27,988 nucleotides of DNA from a virus, in the IMG/VR virus record IMGVR_UViG_3300013108_000498, positions 1 to 27,988 of that record. One strand, written 5' to 3'. Positions 16,197 to 23,310 of this stretch are shown piece by piece. The notes below the pieces were generated by a model. The model was not told the DNA's origin, did not search any database, and saw nothing but the letters and a program-made list of their open reading frames with translations. Each line of letters starts with the position of its first letter. Within the stretch, counting starts at the first letter, position 1. Made by a program: the position numbers and the translations under genes.

Positions 16197-16685
16197 TTAC
16201 TTACCGTCGAATACTCCCTGTCGCGCTCTATTACATTTAGCTGAGATTTCTAACTGATTCTCTACTTGACCGAACAGACTTGTCGTTTCTGATGTTGTTA
16301 CAATCTCGTAATAATCTCCTCCGTATAGGATAAAATCACCCTCACGAACATACAAGTCTTGATCTTCTTGCAATCTCCTTTCATGAAAGTGGCAAGTTAA
16401 GGAGTATAATCGATCAACCCCGAAATTGGTTGTTGTTGTTTCGGTCCCGGTCCAATCAATCAATACATTTACTTTTATGGGTGGTAAAAAGTTTTTTGTA
16501 ATTGATTCACCATAAAGGGGGTGAAAATCACTATGCTCCACACTTATGGGATAATAGAGAATGGTTTGACCAATAACACGCTCGATAAGTTCATCATTTA
16601 CCTGTTTTACCAAGTCCCTTTCTTTCTTGTTGAAAAAAAGTGGTGGGGGTGGATGATCTGGTCTGTTCCATTTATTATCCGCCAT
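16197..16685 (-). CDS. 14: neck / head completion protein (gp14-like)
   Basis: 162 residues, shorter than T4 gp14 (256). The helix RDLVKQVNDELIERVIGQTI followed by YYPISVEHSDFHPLYGE resembles the early gp14 segment that ends in YYMPREYVS. Later, LYSLTCHFHERRLQ and REGDFILYGGDYYEIV match the gp14 strands around GDLIYF. It probably forms the ring between the gp13-like adaptor and the tail terminator. Order gp13, gp14, gp15 is kept as in T4. Its ribosome site TTTAGGAT lies inside the final codons of the upstream gene. The C-terminal part of T4 gp14 has no counterpart. Assignment rests on position plus modest similarity. Confidence 0.7.
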   Translation of the reverse strand: MADNKWNRPDHPPPPLFFNKKERDLVKQVNDELIERVIGQTILYYPISVEHSDFHPLYGESITKNFLPPIKVNVLIDWTGTETTTTNFGVDRLYSLTCHFHERRLQEDQDLYVREGDFILYGGDYYEIVTTSETTSLFGQVENQLEISAKCNRARQGVFDGK

Positions 16686-16689
16686 GATT

Positions 16690-17982
16690 CTATCCTAAAT
16701 AAATTCCCATAGGAATATTAATTTGCGTTGTTTTAGCCGATTCTGCCATTGTTGCATCTTTTTCAACCATGGCTTGATAAGTAAGTTCATCCAATAGAAC
16801 TTTTAATTCGTCTTTTAGAAAATTTTGTTCTTCCTTAGCCTGTGATGCAAGTTCTGAGGAATTTAATGTCACCGAATTCCCAGGAATAGGAATAGAGCCA
16901 AACTTCCCACGAACTTGAGCCAACATTTCTTTTGAAACAGCCAAAGCATATTTCCTAATCCACTGCTTACCCATACTGTTAATATTTTCATAAGGGATAT
17001 TTGCAAAAGGCAGCGTGTTTAGGTTGTTAATACCATCTACACCAGACTTTCGGGTTGCTTCTTCGGTCCACGGGTCGGTTGGTACAGTAAACTCAAACCA
17101 CATTTTCGTTGGAGAACCAGCTCCTGGTGTGCTGGGTGGTGGGTAAATTCTAATCCTGTTATCTCGAATCTCATAAGAGTAGTGGGAAGCTCTTGTATAA
17201 AGATTGGTTTCAAACGCCATTGATTGAAGCTTATTCTGCCACGCCGGAACAACTTCAAACGTAGATTCATCTGAATATTGCCCATAAGTGAAAAGATTGC
17301 CCACAACATTTAATCCACCATAATAGCCATAAAACCTCCACATTGCTCCGGGAGACTTATAGTAGACACGACGGATTTCGATTCTTTTATTATTGATACT
17401 ACCCGTGAAAGATATATCGGAGTCCGCTGAAGAAGATACCGACGCATCTTGAACAACTTTTTGTAAATCATAATCTTGCTTATTATCTTCCATGGAGAAA
17501 GATGCTGAATAAATGCGGGTATCTCCGAGGGCAGCACCTTCAGCAAGACCATTAGAAATGTGTTTGCTTGCTGCAAAAGTAAATTTGGGGTATTTTAAAG
17601 ATGCTTGAGTTCCTCCCAAGCTTGAAGACAGCTCTCCTGACTTTAATTGTCCATCATGGTCGAACGTACCAGTAGTTGCACCCAGGAAACTAGATAGCAC
17701 GTTTTTTGCTTGATGATTGTTTACGATATAAGAATACTCTAATATAGCCGCTTCGTAAGATGTATAAACATTTTGTTCTGTTAATTCAATATCCAGAACA
17801 TCACCACCAAGCATCTTGTATGTAAGAGCTACCTGATCCACCGCACCTGAAATAAAATCTGTTGATCCTAAATAAATTCCATAGGGAAGTGCCGTGGAGG
17901 TGACATTCGAATAAGTTCCTGTTGCTGGCAAAACATAGGGGCTTGTTTTTTGAACTGGTGATAGAGTGGGTGGTGCTGGCAT
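16690..17982 (-). CDS. 13: neck adaptor / head completion protein (gp13-like)
   Basis: 430 residues (T4 gp13 has 309). Placed between the major capsid and gp14-like genes, it should form the adaptor ring under the portal that seals the filled head. The C-terminal helical part contains WIRKYALAVSKEMLAQVRGK, then FGSIPIPG and a long helix (QAKEEQNFLKDELKVLLDEL), features of gp13-type and related adaptors. The middle is beta-rich with many Y residues. An insertion at about 95-190 is rich in S, G and D. The pentapeptide GIYLG occurs at residues 35-39 and again as the last five residues, encoded by a shared 16-base DNA repeat. It begins the neck/tail transcript after the capsid terminator, with AGGAGAG as ribosome site. 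Confidence 0.75.
   Translation of the reverse strand: MPAPPTLSPVQKTSPYVLPATGTYSNVTSTALPYGIYLGSTDFISGAVDQVALTYKMLGGDVLDIELTEQNVYTSYEAAILEYSYIVNNHQAKNVLSSFLGATTGTFDHDGQLKSGELSSSLGGTQASLKYPKFTFAASKHISNGLAEGAALGDTRIYSASFSMEDNKQDYDLQKVVQDASVSSSADSDISFTGSINNKRIEIRRVYYKSPGAMWRFYGYYGGLNVVGNLFTYGQYSDESTFEVVPAWQNKLQSMAFETNLYTRASHYSYEIRDNRIRIYPPPSTPGAGSPTKMWFEFTVPTDPWTEEATRKSGVDGINNLNTLPFANIPYENINSMGKQWIRKYALAVSKEMLAQVRGKFGSIPIPGNSVTLNSSELASQAKEEQNFLKDELKVLLDELTYQAMVEKDATMAESAKTTQINIPMGIYLG
16692..16707. repeat. 16-base direct repeat, copy 1
   Basis: ATCCTAAATAAATTCC, identical to 17865-17880, at the 3' end of the gp13-like gene. Both copies encode GIYLG in the same frame. Confidence 0.7.
17865..17880. 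repeat. 16-base direct repeat, copy 2
   Basis: ATCCTAAATAAATTCC, identical to 16692-16707, near the 5' end of the gp13-like gene. Confidence 0.7.
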
Positions 17983-18001
17983 TTATTTACTCTCCTGTAT
18001 G

Positions 18002-18011
18002 TTAAATAGTC
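18002..18011 (-). promoter_or_regulatory. recurrent motif GACTATTTAA, just after the capsid terminator
   Basis: The coding strand reads GACTATTTAA, ending 19 bases before the gp13-like ATG and starting about 17 bases after the T tract of the capsid terminator. Same ten bases as at 10545-10554. A promoter restarting transcription for the neck/tail genes is the simplest reading. Confidence 0.42.
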
Positions 18012-18028
18012 AAAAAGGTTCTTAAATG

Positions 18029-18067
18029 AAAAAAAGAAAACCCCACCTTCCATAAAGAAAGGTGAGG
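18029..18067 (-). terminator. strong intrinsic terminator after the major capsid gene
   Basis: Minus-strand RNA forms an 11-pair stem (CCUCACCUUUC with GGAAGGUGGGG, two G-U pairs) around loop UUUAU, followed by UUUUCUUUUUUUC. The two G-U pairs become C-A mismatches on the opposite strand, so it works mainly leftward. It should limit read-through from the highly expressed capsid gene into the neck genes. Confidence 0.85.
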
Positions 18068-18100
18068 CATTCTAAAAGGTTTAAGTTATGTATTGATGAT

Positions 18101-19777
18101 TTATACTAAATCTTCAACAATCACAAGACCGTACATGTCAGGTCTAACCATCTTTTTACCATATCGAGTCATCACACCCTTGCGAGGTGTGAAGTCATCT
18201 GGTCCAAAAATGGTCGGAGTGACTTGTAGGGGCACATAAGGTGCATAGACATATCCACTTTCGAGGAAGCTATTACCTTTGCGACCAACAAGAATTACAT
18301 TTCGTGGGAAATACGGATCAACGTAGATGTCCCATTTCTTGCTCAGTGAGCCAACCTTAACTGCGCCCGCTGTTCCGCGATTTTCATCGGCGGTTGTATC
18401 AGCACGGAAACCACTTGTAAACTCTAGGATGTTTGCAACCTCTGGGCTTGTGACCAAGAAGTTTGCTCCACCACGCAAAGTTTTACGGTGAATTTGTGCA
18501 GACACATCGTTAACAGTTTCTAGAAGTGTTTCATACCACTCCGAAACTGTTCCGGTGAAATCAGGGAAGAGAGACTGATTAACGCTTGCCCCAGTAGCTC
18601 CTACAAATTTACCAGGTAGTCGCGACCAATAAAGAGTACCAGCGGAGGCACCCTTGACCAAATCTTCTAAGATTTCTTGATCAATTTCTAGCGCGATTGT
18701 TTCACTAAGAATTCCAGTAAGCTCAACCTCTGCATCCATATTGTGATATGCATTAATATCCTGTTGCAATTCTGGTGTCCATCTTGCTTTCAACTTTTTA
18801 GTGATAGCAGTAATTGAAACACTGTCAACCTTGATATCAATCTCAGGAATAGCAACGTTGTTTTCAAGACCCCAGACCTGTGTACCAACTACGCCACCAA
18901 GTGAACCATTGGTAAAATCGTCATCGATAACGAAGTCAGCAGCTACGGCACCATTGAGTGCGGTCGCCATTTGAGCTGCTGTGCTCGATCCAGTATTTTG
19001 CGCCACAACAATGATCTTGTTATCAGCAACAGTACCTGAAAGTCGCGTGAGGCGACGGACGGTAGTTCCGTGATCCAGATCGGTCAGACGAATAGTGACA
19101 AAATCTTTCATATTAAACTGTGCGGCACTCAGTGGAGTCAAGTTAACCTCTGCAACAGCAACAATTGTTCCGGAGAGATCCGGATCATAATTAACAGCTT
19201 TCGAAAGTTGTCCTTGTGAATCTCCACCATCAAGACCGGTGCCTACACCACCAACAGTACCAGACAATAACATGGTTGTGGCAATAGTTGCACTACCTGT
19301 TGGGGAAGAGTAACCGTTATTCAAGGCGTAAAAACTCTTTTCAGCATTGTCGCCAGTAAGACTAACACCACCAGTAATTTGGTTGCCAATCTTTCCGCCG
19401 CCATAAATTGAGTCACCCGAAGTATAAGCACCCTTTGTTGTTCCGTAAGTAAAGTCTAGAAAGAAAATAAGACCAGATGGCAAGCTCATAGGCTGAACTG
19501 ACACTAGCTCGTTTGCAATTAGACCACCAAACACTCGACGTACAATAGGAAATGCAACTGCTGCAAATCCTTCTACGTCTCCTGCTGCCATTGACGAAGC
19601 TTCACGAAGAAGTTCCTTGGCTTGATTTTCGAGTAGAGCTGCCATAGCATTTCGGCTATGATCGGTGCCCAACCCTTCCAAAAGACCAGTCTTATCCCAC
19701 TTATTGAGAAGAGCCTGTCCTTCTTTTTGGACATCACGTTTCATGATGCCCTCAGTTAGTTTTTCAATAATACTCAT
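18101..19777 (-). CDS. 23: major capsid protein (gp23-like)
   Basis: 558 residues (T4 gp23 has 521). It forms the head lattice after cleavage by the gp21-like protease. Diagnostic stretches: FPIVRRVFGGLIANELVSVQ (77-96, like T4 VRRAIPNLIAFDICGVQ), QPMSLPSGLIFFLDF, ARWTPELQQDINAYHNMDAE with ELTGILSETIALEI (the most conserved gp23 block), and YAPYVPLQVTPTIFGPDDF, PRKGVMTRYGKK near the end. The sequence LLRE-A at 56-60 fits the gp21 consensus (L/I)-x-E before A/G/S and lies near the T4 cleavage site (E65), so the mature chain probably starts at A60. A segment rich in G, S and T at about 110-310 may be the inserted domain. TTAAGGAG lies upstream of the start; the scaffold gene ends 14 bases before it. 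Confidence 0.95.
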   Translation of the reverse strand: MSIIEKLTEGIMKRDVQKEGQALLNKWDKTGLLEGLGTDHSRNAMAALLENQAKELLREASSMAAGDVEGFAAVAFPIVRRVFGGLIANELVSVQPMSLPSGLIFFLDFTYGTTKGAYTSGDSIYGGGKIGNQITGGVSLTGDNAEKSFYALNNGYSSPTGSATIATTMLLSGTVGGVGTGLDGGDSQGQLSKAVNYDPDLSGTIVAVAEVNLTPLSAAQFNMKDFVTIRLTDLDHGTTVRRLTRLSGTVADNKIIVVAQNTGSSTAAQMATALNGAVAADFVIDDDFTNGSLGGVVGTQVWGLENNVAIPEIDIKVDSVSITAITKKLKARWTPELQQDINAYHNMDAEVELTGILSETIALEIDQEILEDLVKGASAGTLYWSRLPGKFVGATGASVNQSLFPDFTGTVSEWYETLLETVNDVSAQIHRKTLRGGANFLVTSPEVANILEFTSGFRADTTADENRGTAGAVKVGSLSKKWDIYVDPYFPRNVILVGRKGNSFLESGYVYAPYVPLQVTPTIFGPDDFTPRKGVMTRYGKKMVRPDMYGLVIVEDLV

Positions 19778-19791
19778 TGTATTAATTCTCC

Positions 19792-20997
19792 TTAAATTAT
19801 TCCAGCAAGTCTTTTCATGCGCTCGGAAGCAGATTTAGAAACTTGCTCTTTATCTTTGTTTGATTGTAAAATAAGCCGATTATTTTTACTTACAGCCTCA
19901 CTCAAATTCTGGGGAGCTGATTGCTCTTTTGAAGTCAGTGATTCTTGCAAGGTTTCATAAATAACCTTAGCTTCTTTGTTTGATTTCGCGTTTGAAATCG
20001 CTTCGACAAGTTTTTCTTTTTGTCGCTCATTCAAGGAGGAGGATTCCAGAATACGATTCTGATATACCAATTTAGCATTGGCTGTGTTTAATTCAGTCAG
20101 CTTATCACTGACTTGACGGGCAACACTCTTAAGTTCATTATGAACTTTTGCAAGCCTATTCTTATCAGACTTGAGAGATTTTACTTGCTCTTCTAAATTT
20201 GCGATCTTTTTTACAGCATTATTAAAAGCTTCATTTTCTTCTTCTTTAACTGTATCTTCTTCGGCGGCAGCTGCGATGTTAATTGCATCTGTTTGCTCAA
20301 TGGTTGTGGGGTGAGTCGTCCCCATCATTCCACGAGGTACAACTTCTAAGTCTACCTCTAGAATTTCTGCGATGGCTTCTTGGAAGACTGCCTCATCAAT
20401 TTCAATTTCTTCCTCAAAAACTTTTCCACCCACTTTTCCCTTTTTTTCATAATCAATAGGGTTATCTTCATCTTCTTCGGTGGTTTTTGCAAGTGACGGT
20501 TGTCCTTTGACACCACCCTTTGTTTCCTCCACCATTTCCTCGCCATCAGTATCTTCTTGTAAAAGATTTTCAAAATCAGCTACACTCACTTCATAGACTG
20601 CTTCTTCAGTTTCATTGGAGTCTGTGGCAGCACTAACTGCTTCCATTAGTGCATCTAGGTCAAGAATAATAGTATCATCTGGTGCTCCACCAGTTTCTTG
20701 TTCTGTGGCTTTGAAAGGGATATCGCCAACAATCGAATCTTGCTCACCGCCCTCTTCCGCAGGTGACATACCTAAAAGATTGTCGGTTCCAGCTGTTTCG
20801 GGTTCTGCCATGGGGTCCGCCAAAGGGTCCGCCAAAGGGTCCGCCAAAGGGTCCATATCCTGCTCTAACAAAGCATTAACAGCTTCTTTGATTTCTCCTG
20901 AATATTTCTCTAACACTTCTTGTTCTGCGTTTTTGATAGCAGCTTCCTTAAGGGCTTGCGCATCGATTACGGCTTGTTCTAACATTGATGATGACAT
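19792..20997 (-). CDS. 22: prohead core scaffold protein (gp22-like)
   Basis: 401 residues, strongly acidic in the middle and mostly helical, the character of T4 gp22, which forms the prohead core and is degraded by gp21 after assembly. The N-terminal helix MLEQAVIDAQALKEAAIKNA (5-24) with YSGEIKEAVNALLEQ is typical of these scaffolds. Residues 49-64 hold a PLAD tandem repeat. Residues 255-330 form a long coiled coil (EEQVKSLKSDKNRLAKVHNE, then SDKLTELNTANAKLVYQNR). The C-terminus ends SASERMKRLAGII, a basic tail likely to meet the capsid. Several L/I-x-E sites (for example ILE-S) could be gp21 targets. It directly precedes gp23. The start follows TAGGAG. Confidence 0.88.
   Translation of the reverse strand: MSSSMLEQAVIDAQALKEAAIKNAEQEVLEKYSGEIKEAVNALLEQDMDPLADPLADPLADPMAEPETAGTDNLLGMSPAEEGGEQDSIVGDIPFKATEQETGGAPDDTIILDLDALMEAVSAATDSNETEEAVYEVSVADFENLLQEDTDGEEMVEETKGGVKGQPSLAKTTEEDEDNPIDYEKKGKVGGKVFEEEIEIDEAVFQEAIAEILEVDLEVVPRGMMGTTHPTTIEQTDAINIAAAAEEDTVKEEENEAFNNAVKKIANLEEQVKSLKSDKNRLAKVHNELKSVARQVSDKLTELNTANAKLVYQNRILESSSLNERQKEKLVEAISNAKSNKEAKVIYETLQESLTSKEQSAPQNLSEAVSKNNRLILQSNKDKEQVSKSASERMKRLAGII
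20813..20854. repeat. 12-base tandem repeat in the scaffold gene
   Basis: Three perfect copies of GGGTCCGCCAAA and half of a fourth. On the coding strand they encode the PLAD repeat. In-frame expansion or loss would change linker length only. Confidence 0.9.
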
Positions 20998-21027
20998 TTA
21001 AATCTCCTAATAGTAATAGTTGTCTCA

Positions 21028-21037
21028 AATAAATAGT
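21028..21037 (-). promoter_or_regulatory. recurrent motif ACTATTTATT before the scaffold gene
   Basis: Coding strand ACTATTTATT, 30 bases before the gp22-like ATG in a 99-base gap. The same ten bases precede the sheath gene. I see no terminator in this gap. Confidence 0.38.
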
Positions 21038-21096
21038 GTGTAAGAATGGTAAAATGCTATAATAGTGGGAGAACTGCGCAAGAACTATTAAATGTT

Positions 21097-21498
21097 TTAG
21101 CCGACACCAGACGATCCGGACCAGTTATTTGTAATTTCAGTTGTGCTAATTCCTGTTAGTCCCGCAATAATATCACAATTTGTACAAGCTCCTGTGAGAT
21201 ACATTCTAGTAACTTTTAGTTCAAGTCTTTGTGTCATGGTATTTGTATAATCACCCTTGTCTTGGCTCACGGTAAAATAGTTATTTGTGTCGAATCCGTT
21301 TGCAGAAAAGGCGACCTTTACATCTCCATCAGTTGTTGTATCGTGATTTGTTACAGTGATCCATCTTGTGATCGATGGAAAGGAGACTTCCAATGGACCA
21401 CTCGTGTAAATTGACACATCAACGCCTCCACTAAGAAATGGTTTTCCTGAAACTTGATAAGAGCCAACAGACCCTAAACCGGCTTTATTGTATGTCAT
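21097..21498 (-). CDS. small virion protein, possible head decoration
   Basis: 133 residues with no membrane segment. The N-terminus YNKAGLGSVGSYQVSGKPFL, the beta-rich middle (SITRWITVTNHDT, VKVAFSANGFDT, YFTVSQ), a stretch LELKVTRMYLTG and the ending NWSGSSGVG describe a compact beta-sandwich-like protein of the kind often seen next to capsid genes in marine T4-like phages. A CTNC motif lies near the end. It sits immediately upstream of scaffold and capsid genes, so a capsid-binding role is likely, but I have no direct functional evidence. Start chosen at the ATG after AAAGAGGAA. Confidence 0.62.
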   Translation of the reverse strand: MTYNKAGLGSVGSYQVSGKPFLSGGVDVSIYTSGPLEVSFPSITRWITVTNHDTTTDGDVKVAFSANGFDTNNYFTVSQDKGDYTNTMTQRLELKVTRMYLTGACTNCDIIAGLTGISTTEITNNWSGSSGVG

Positions 21499-21529
21499 AA
21501 TTTAAATTCCTCTTTCTATAATTAGTTTT

Positions 21530-21736
21530 CTAATCATCTCTTTCTTTTTTTTCTTTACGCTTTTGTTTTTCAATTTCTATTTGGCGTTGAGCTTCTTTTT
21601 CTCTACGAATTTCGGAAGGCTTTTTAAAATATCTTCTTTCGAGATATTCTTCAACAATTCCAATTTTCTTTGATTTTCTTATGAATCTTTTAATGAGGTT
21701 TTCGGTAGATTCGTTTTTTCTTTTTCTAACTTGCAT
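21530..21736 (-). CDS. rpsU: phage-encoded ribosomal protein bS21 homologue
   Basis: 68 residues from the ATG at 21736, which follows GTAGG and gives the bS21-like start MQVRKRKNES. An in-frame ATG at 21760 would add eight residues overlapping the upstream gene. The sequence tracks bS21 throughout: NESTENLIKRFIRKSKKIG (basic helix), IVEEYLERRYFKKPSEIRR (the conserved middle with Y/F-x-KPS-x-x-RR) and a charged C-terminal helix. bS21 binds the 30S platform next to the anti-Shine-Dalgarno end of 16S rRNA; phage copies have been reported in aquatic phages and may alter ribosome choice of mRNA. Here it lies within the head operon, between a core-type gene and the decoration gene, so it should be made late. 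The C-terminal third is more acidic/lysine-mixed than in bacteria. Confidence 0.82.
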   Translation of the reverse strand: MQVRKRKNESTENLIKRFIRKSKKIGIVEEYLERRYFKKPSEIRREKEAQRQIEIEKQKRKEKKERDD

Positions 21737-21741
21737 CTTGC

Positions 21742-22161
21742 CTACTTTAATTGACCCCATGCACCACCGGCAATCTTCATAATACCACTGATGTCCACAC
21801 CGGGATCACTTGGATCATGATCTCGTAGTGCTCCATGTTGTGACGAACTAGAGGAGTCTCGGCTGTGCATTGGGGTTGTTCCTTCAAAGATGCCCTCTAA
21901 ACCAGCAGATTGTTGTAAACTCTTTTTCGTTTCTTCTAGTTGTTTTCTTGCTTCGTTAAGAGCTTCGCTACGATGTGGAGCTTGAACTTGTTTGGTAGCT
22001 TTTTTCTCTACTATTTGTTGAGGAACAGGAGTTTGTATACTTGACAAACCTTGTGCAACCTCGGATATAATTCCAGAAAGAGTTCCATCTTCAAAGATAA
22101 CCTCTTTAATGCACTCTTTAATAAGAGGCTTTAAGATCTTTTTTAAATCATTCTTGTTCAT
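21742..22161 (-). CDS. small prohead core-type protein
   Basis: 139 residues. The N-terminal helix NDLKKILKPLIKECIKEVI (4-22) with FEDGTLSGIISEV is typical of small proteins in head clusters of marine T4-like phages; the middle is a charged coiled coil (EALNEARKQLEETKKSLQQS) and the C-terminus is serine-rich. IFE-G at 91-94 matches the cleavage rule of gp21-type proteases, supporting a prohead core protein that is cut during maturation. The start codon overlaps the gp21 stop (ATGA), so production should be tied to the protease. T4 has small core proteins gp67 and gp68 in the same part of the cluster, but sequence does not prove homology. Confidence 0.7.
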   Translation of the reverse strand: MNKNDLKKILKPLIKECIKEVIFEDGTLSGIISEVAQGLSSIQTPVPQQIVEKKATKQVQAPHRSEALNEARKQLEETKKSLQQSAGLEGIFEGTTPMHSRDSSSSSQHGALRDHDPSDPGVDISGIMKIAGGAWGQLK

Positions 22162-22763
22162 TTGTCACCAATAATATCGTTTAACATACGGTTTAGCCGA
22201 TCTGCTTTAGACCAAATTCTTTTTTCTTTAGATTCGTTCATCATCATATATGCGCCCTGTGTCGAAGGTTCCGACACAATATCGAAACAAATCAATTGAA
22301 AGTCGTCCTCTACCATCGTTTGACCTTGAGATTCGCGCACAGAGCCTAAGCCGCGAGATGAAATGCCAAGCATTACTCCATCATTAATTAATGATTCCAA
22401 GATTTTACCAGCAGGAGTTGAAAGGACTTTGATTTTGCCCATCAGGTCTTTGCCTTCCCACCAGATGGATGTAACCATGTGAGATGCATTTTTAAGATTA
22501 ACTACAGAATCTTCAGGATGATCAAGTTCTCCACAGGCTCGGTTCTCTTTAACAGCTTTCATATAATTTTTTGCTTCACGTTGTAGAATAGGGGCTGGAT
22601 AAACTCGACCGTTACCATTTTGTTCGTCACAACGCTGCATCACACCTGAAAGAAATGTCGCTCCATTTTTAACTTGAATCTTTTCTTCTTCGGTTAAGAG
22701 GTCTTGGCAAACCCCTCCCGAACAAAGTTCATAATATTCCCTTAAAAGATATTTATTGCTCAT
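22158..22763 (-). CDS. 21: prohead core protease (gp21-like)
   Basis: 201 residues (T4 gp21 has 212). A serine protease of the herpesvirus-assemblin-like fold that digests the scaffold and trims the capsid protein. Catalytic residues can be placed: H82 in GELDHPED, S135/S136 in MLGISSRGLGSV, and D161 in FDIVSEPS. The early segment GVMQRCDEQNGNGRVYP is also typical (N-x-N-G-R-x-Y). The C-terminal 25 residues (SKADRLNRMLNDIIG) probably form a helix that inserts in the core and is removed on activation. The start follows GGGAGAG within the end of the upstream gene, overlapping by 11 bases. Confidence 0.95.
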   Translation of the reverse strand: MSNKYLLREYYELCSGGVCQDLLTEEEKIQVKNGATFLSGVMQRCDEQNGNGRVYPAPILQREAKNYMKAVKENRACGELDHPEDSVVNLKNASHMVTSIWWEGKDLMGKIKVLSTPAGKILESLINDGVMLGISSRGLGSVRESQGQTMVEDDFQLICFDIVSEPSTQGAYMMMNESKEKRIWSKADRLNRMLNDIIGDK

Positions 22764-23310
22764 CTGTCTCTCCCTCTTTTACCCATTTAACGCCACCAAC
22801 CTTGGTTCCTTCAGGCGGCGCACTCACTTTTCGTGGCATTACCCCCAATTCTGTTTCGGTTGAACGTGGTCTTTGAGATTTTCCAGTCATTACGCATCGT
22901 GACACCACATCGAGTGCATTAGAGATCTCTTCTTCGGTACAATCTTGTTCTTGCTCTTTGATTTGTTGCGATAATTCCTGCATGATTTGTTCAACTTGAG
23001 TGGCTTGCTTTTCTTGTAGTGGCTTTAAAAGCTCTTTCGGTGTTTCTCCATCTGCCAAATCGGGATGACTATCTAGCATAGTCCAGAATTTAGCCAATTT
23101 TTCGTGTATATCTTCAAAATCCTCGGAAACATCTTGGTCGTCTGGCATTGAACCGCGATAATCGTGTACAGAATCCAAAGCTTTTCCAACCAATAAATAC
23201 ACTATAGATGCAATTGGAACTTCTTCATCGTGAAGTTTACGATCTTGGCTGTGTAAATTATCTATTTCTTCTAAAATTATCTTTTCCAATCGTTTTTTAC
23301 TAATTTTCAT
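22753..23310 (-). CDS. acidic helical protein of the head cluster, unknown function
   Basis: 185 residues. The first 16 residues, MKISKKRLEKIILEEI, form a basic amphipathic helix common at the start of several proteins of marine T4-like phages. After it the protein is acidic and helical (DDQDVSEDFEDIHEKLAKFW; QVEQIMQELSQQIKEQEQD), then ends in a proline/lysine stretch. It sits directly before the protease and overlaps it by 11 bases, and its ATG overlaps the stop of the 37-codon gene (ATGA). Acidic, helical, core-like composition suggests a scaffold or internal head protein (compare T4 gp67/gp68), without sequence proof. A GC-rich hairpin lies just upstream of its ribosome site AGAGGAAG. Confidence 0.75.
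   Translation of the reverse strand: MKISKKRLEKIILEEIDNLHSQDRKLHDEEVPIASIVYLLVGKALDSVHDYRGSMPDDQDVSEDFEDIHEKLAKFWTMLDSHPDLADGETPKELLKPLQEKQATQVEQIMQELSQQIKEQEQDCTEEEISNALDVVSRCVMTGKSQRPRSTETELGVMPRKVSAPPEGTKVGGVKWVKEGETDEQ

Noticed and set aside
20615-21001. 128-codon plus-strand ORF opposite the scaffold gene
   Set aside because: Its serine/alanine-rich repeats are the antisense image of the PLAD repeat and acidic codons; no ribosome site or domain.
22735-22760. AATAAATATC near the start of the gp21-like gene as a T4-type late promoter
   Set aside because: It lies inside the coding region just after the start codon and lacks the full TATAAATA.
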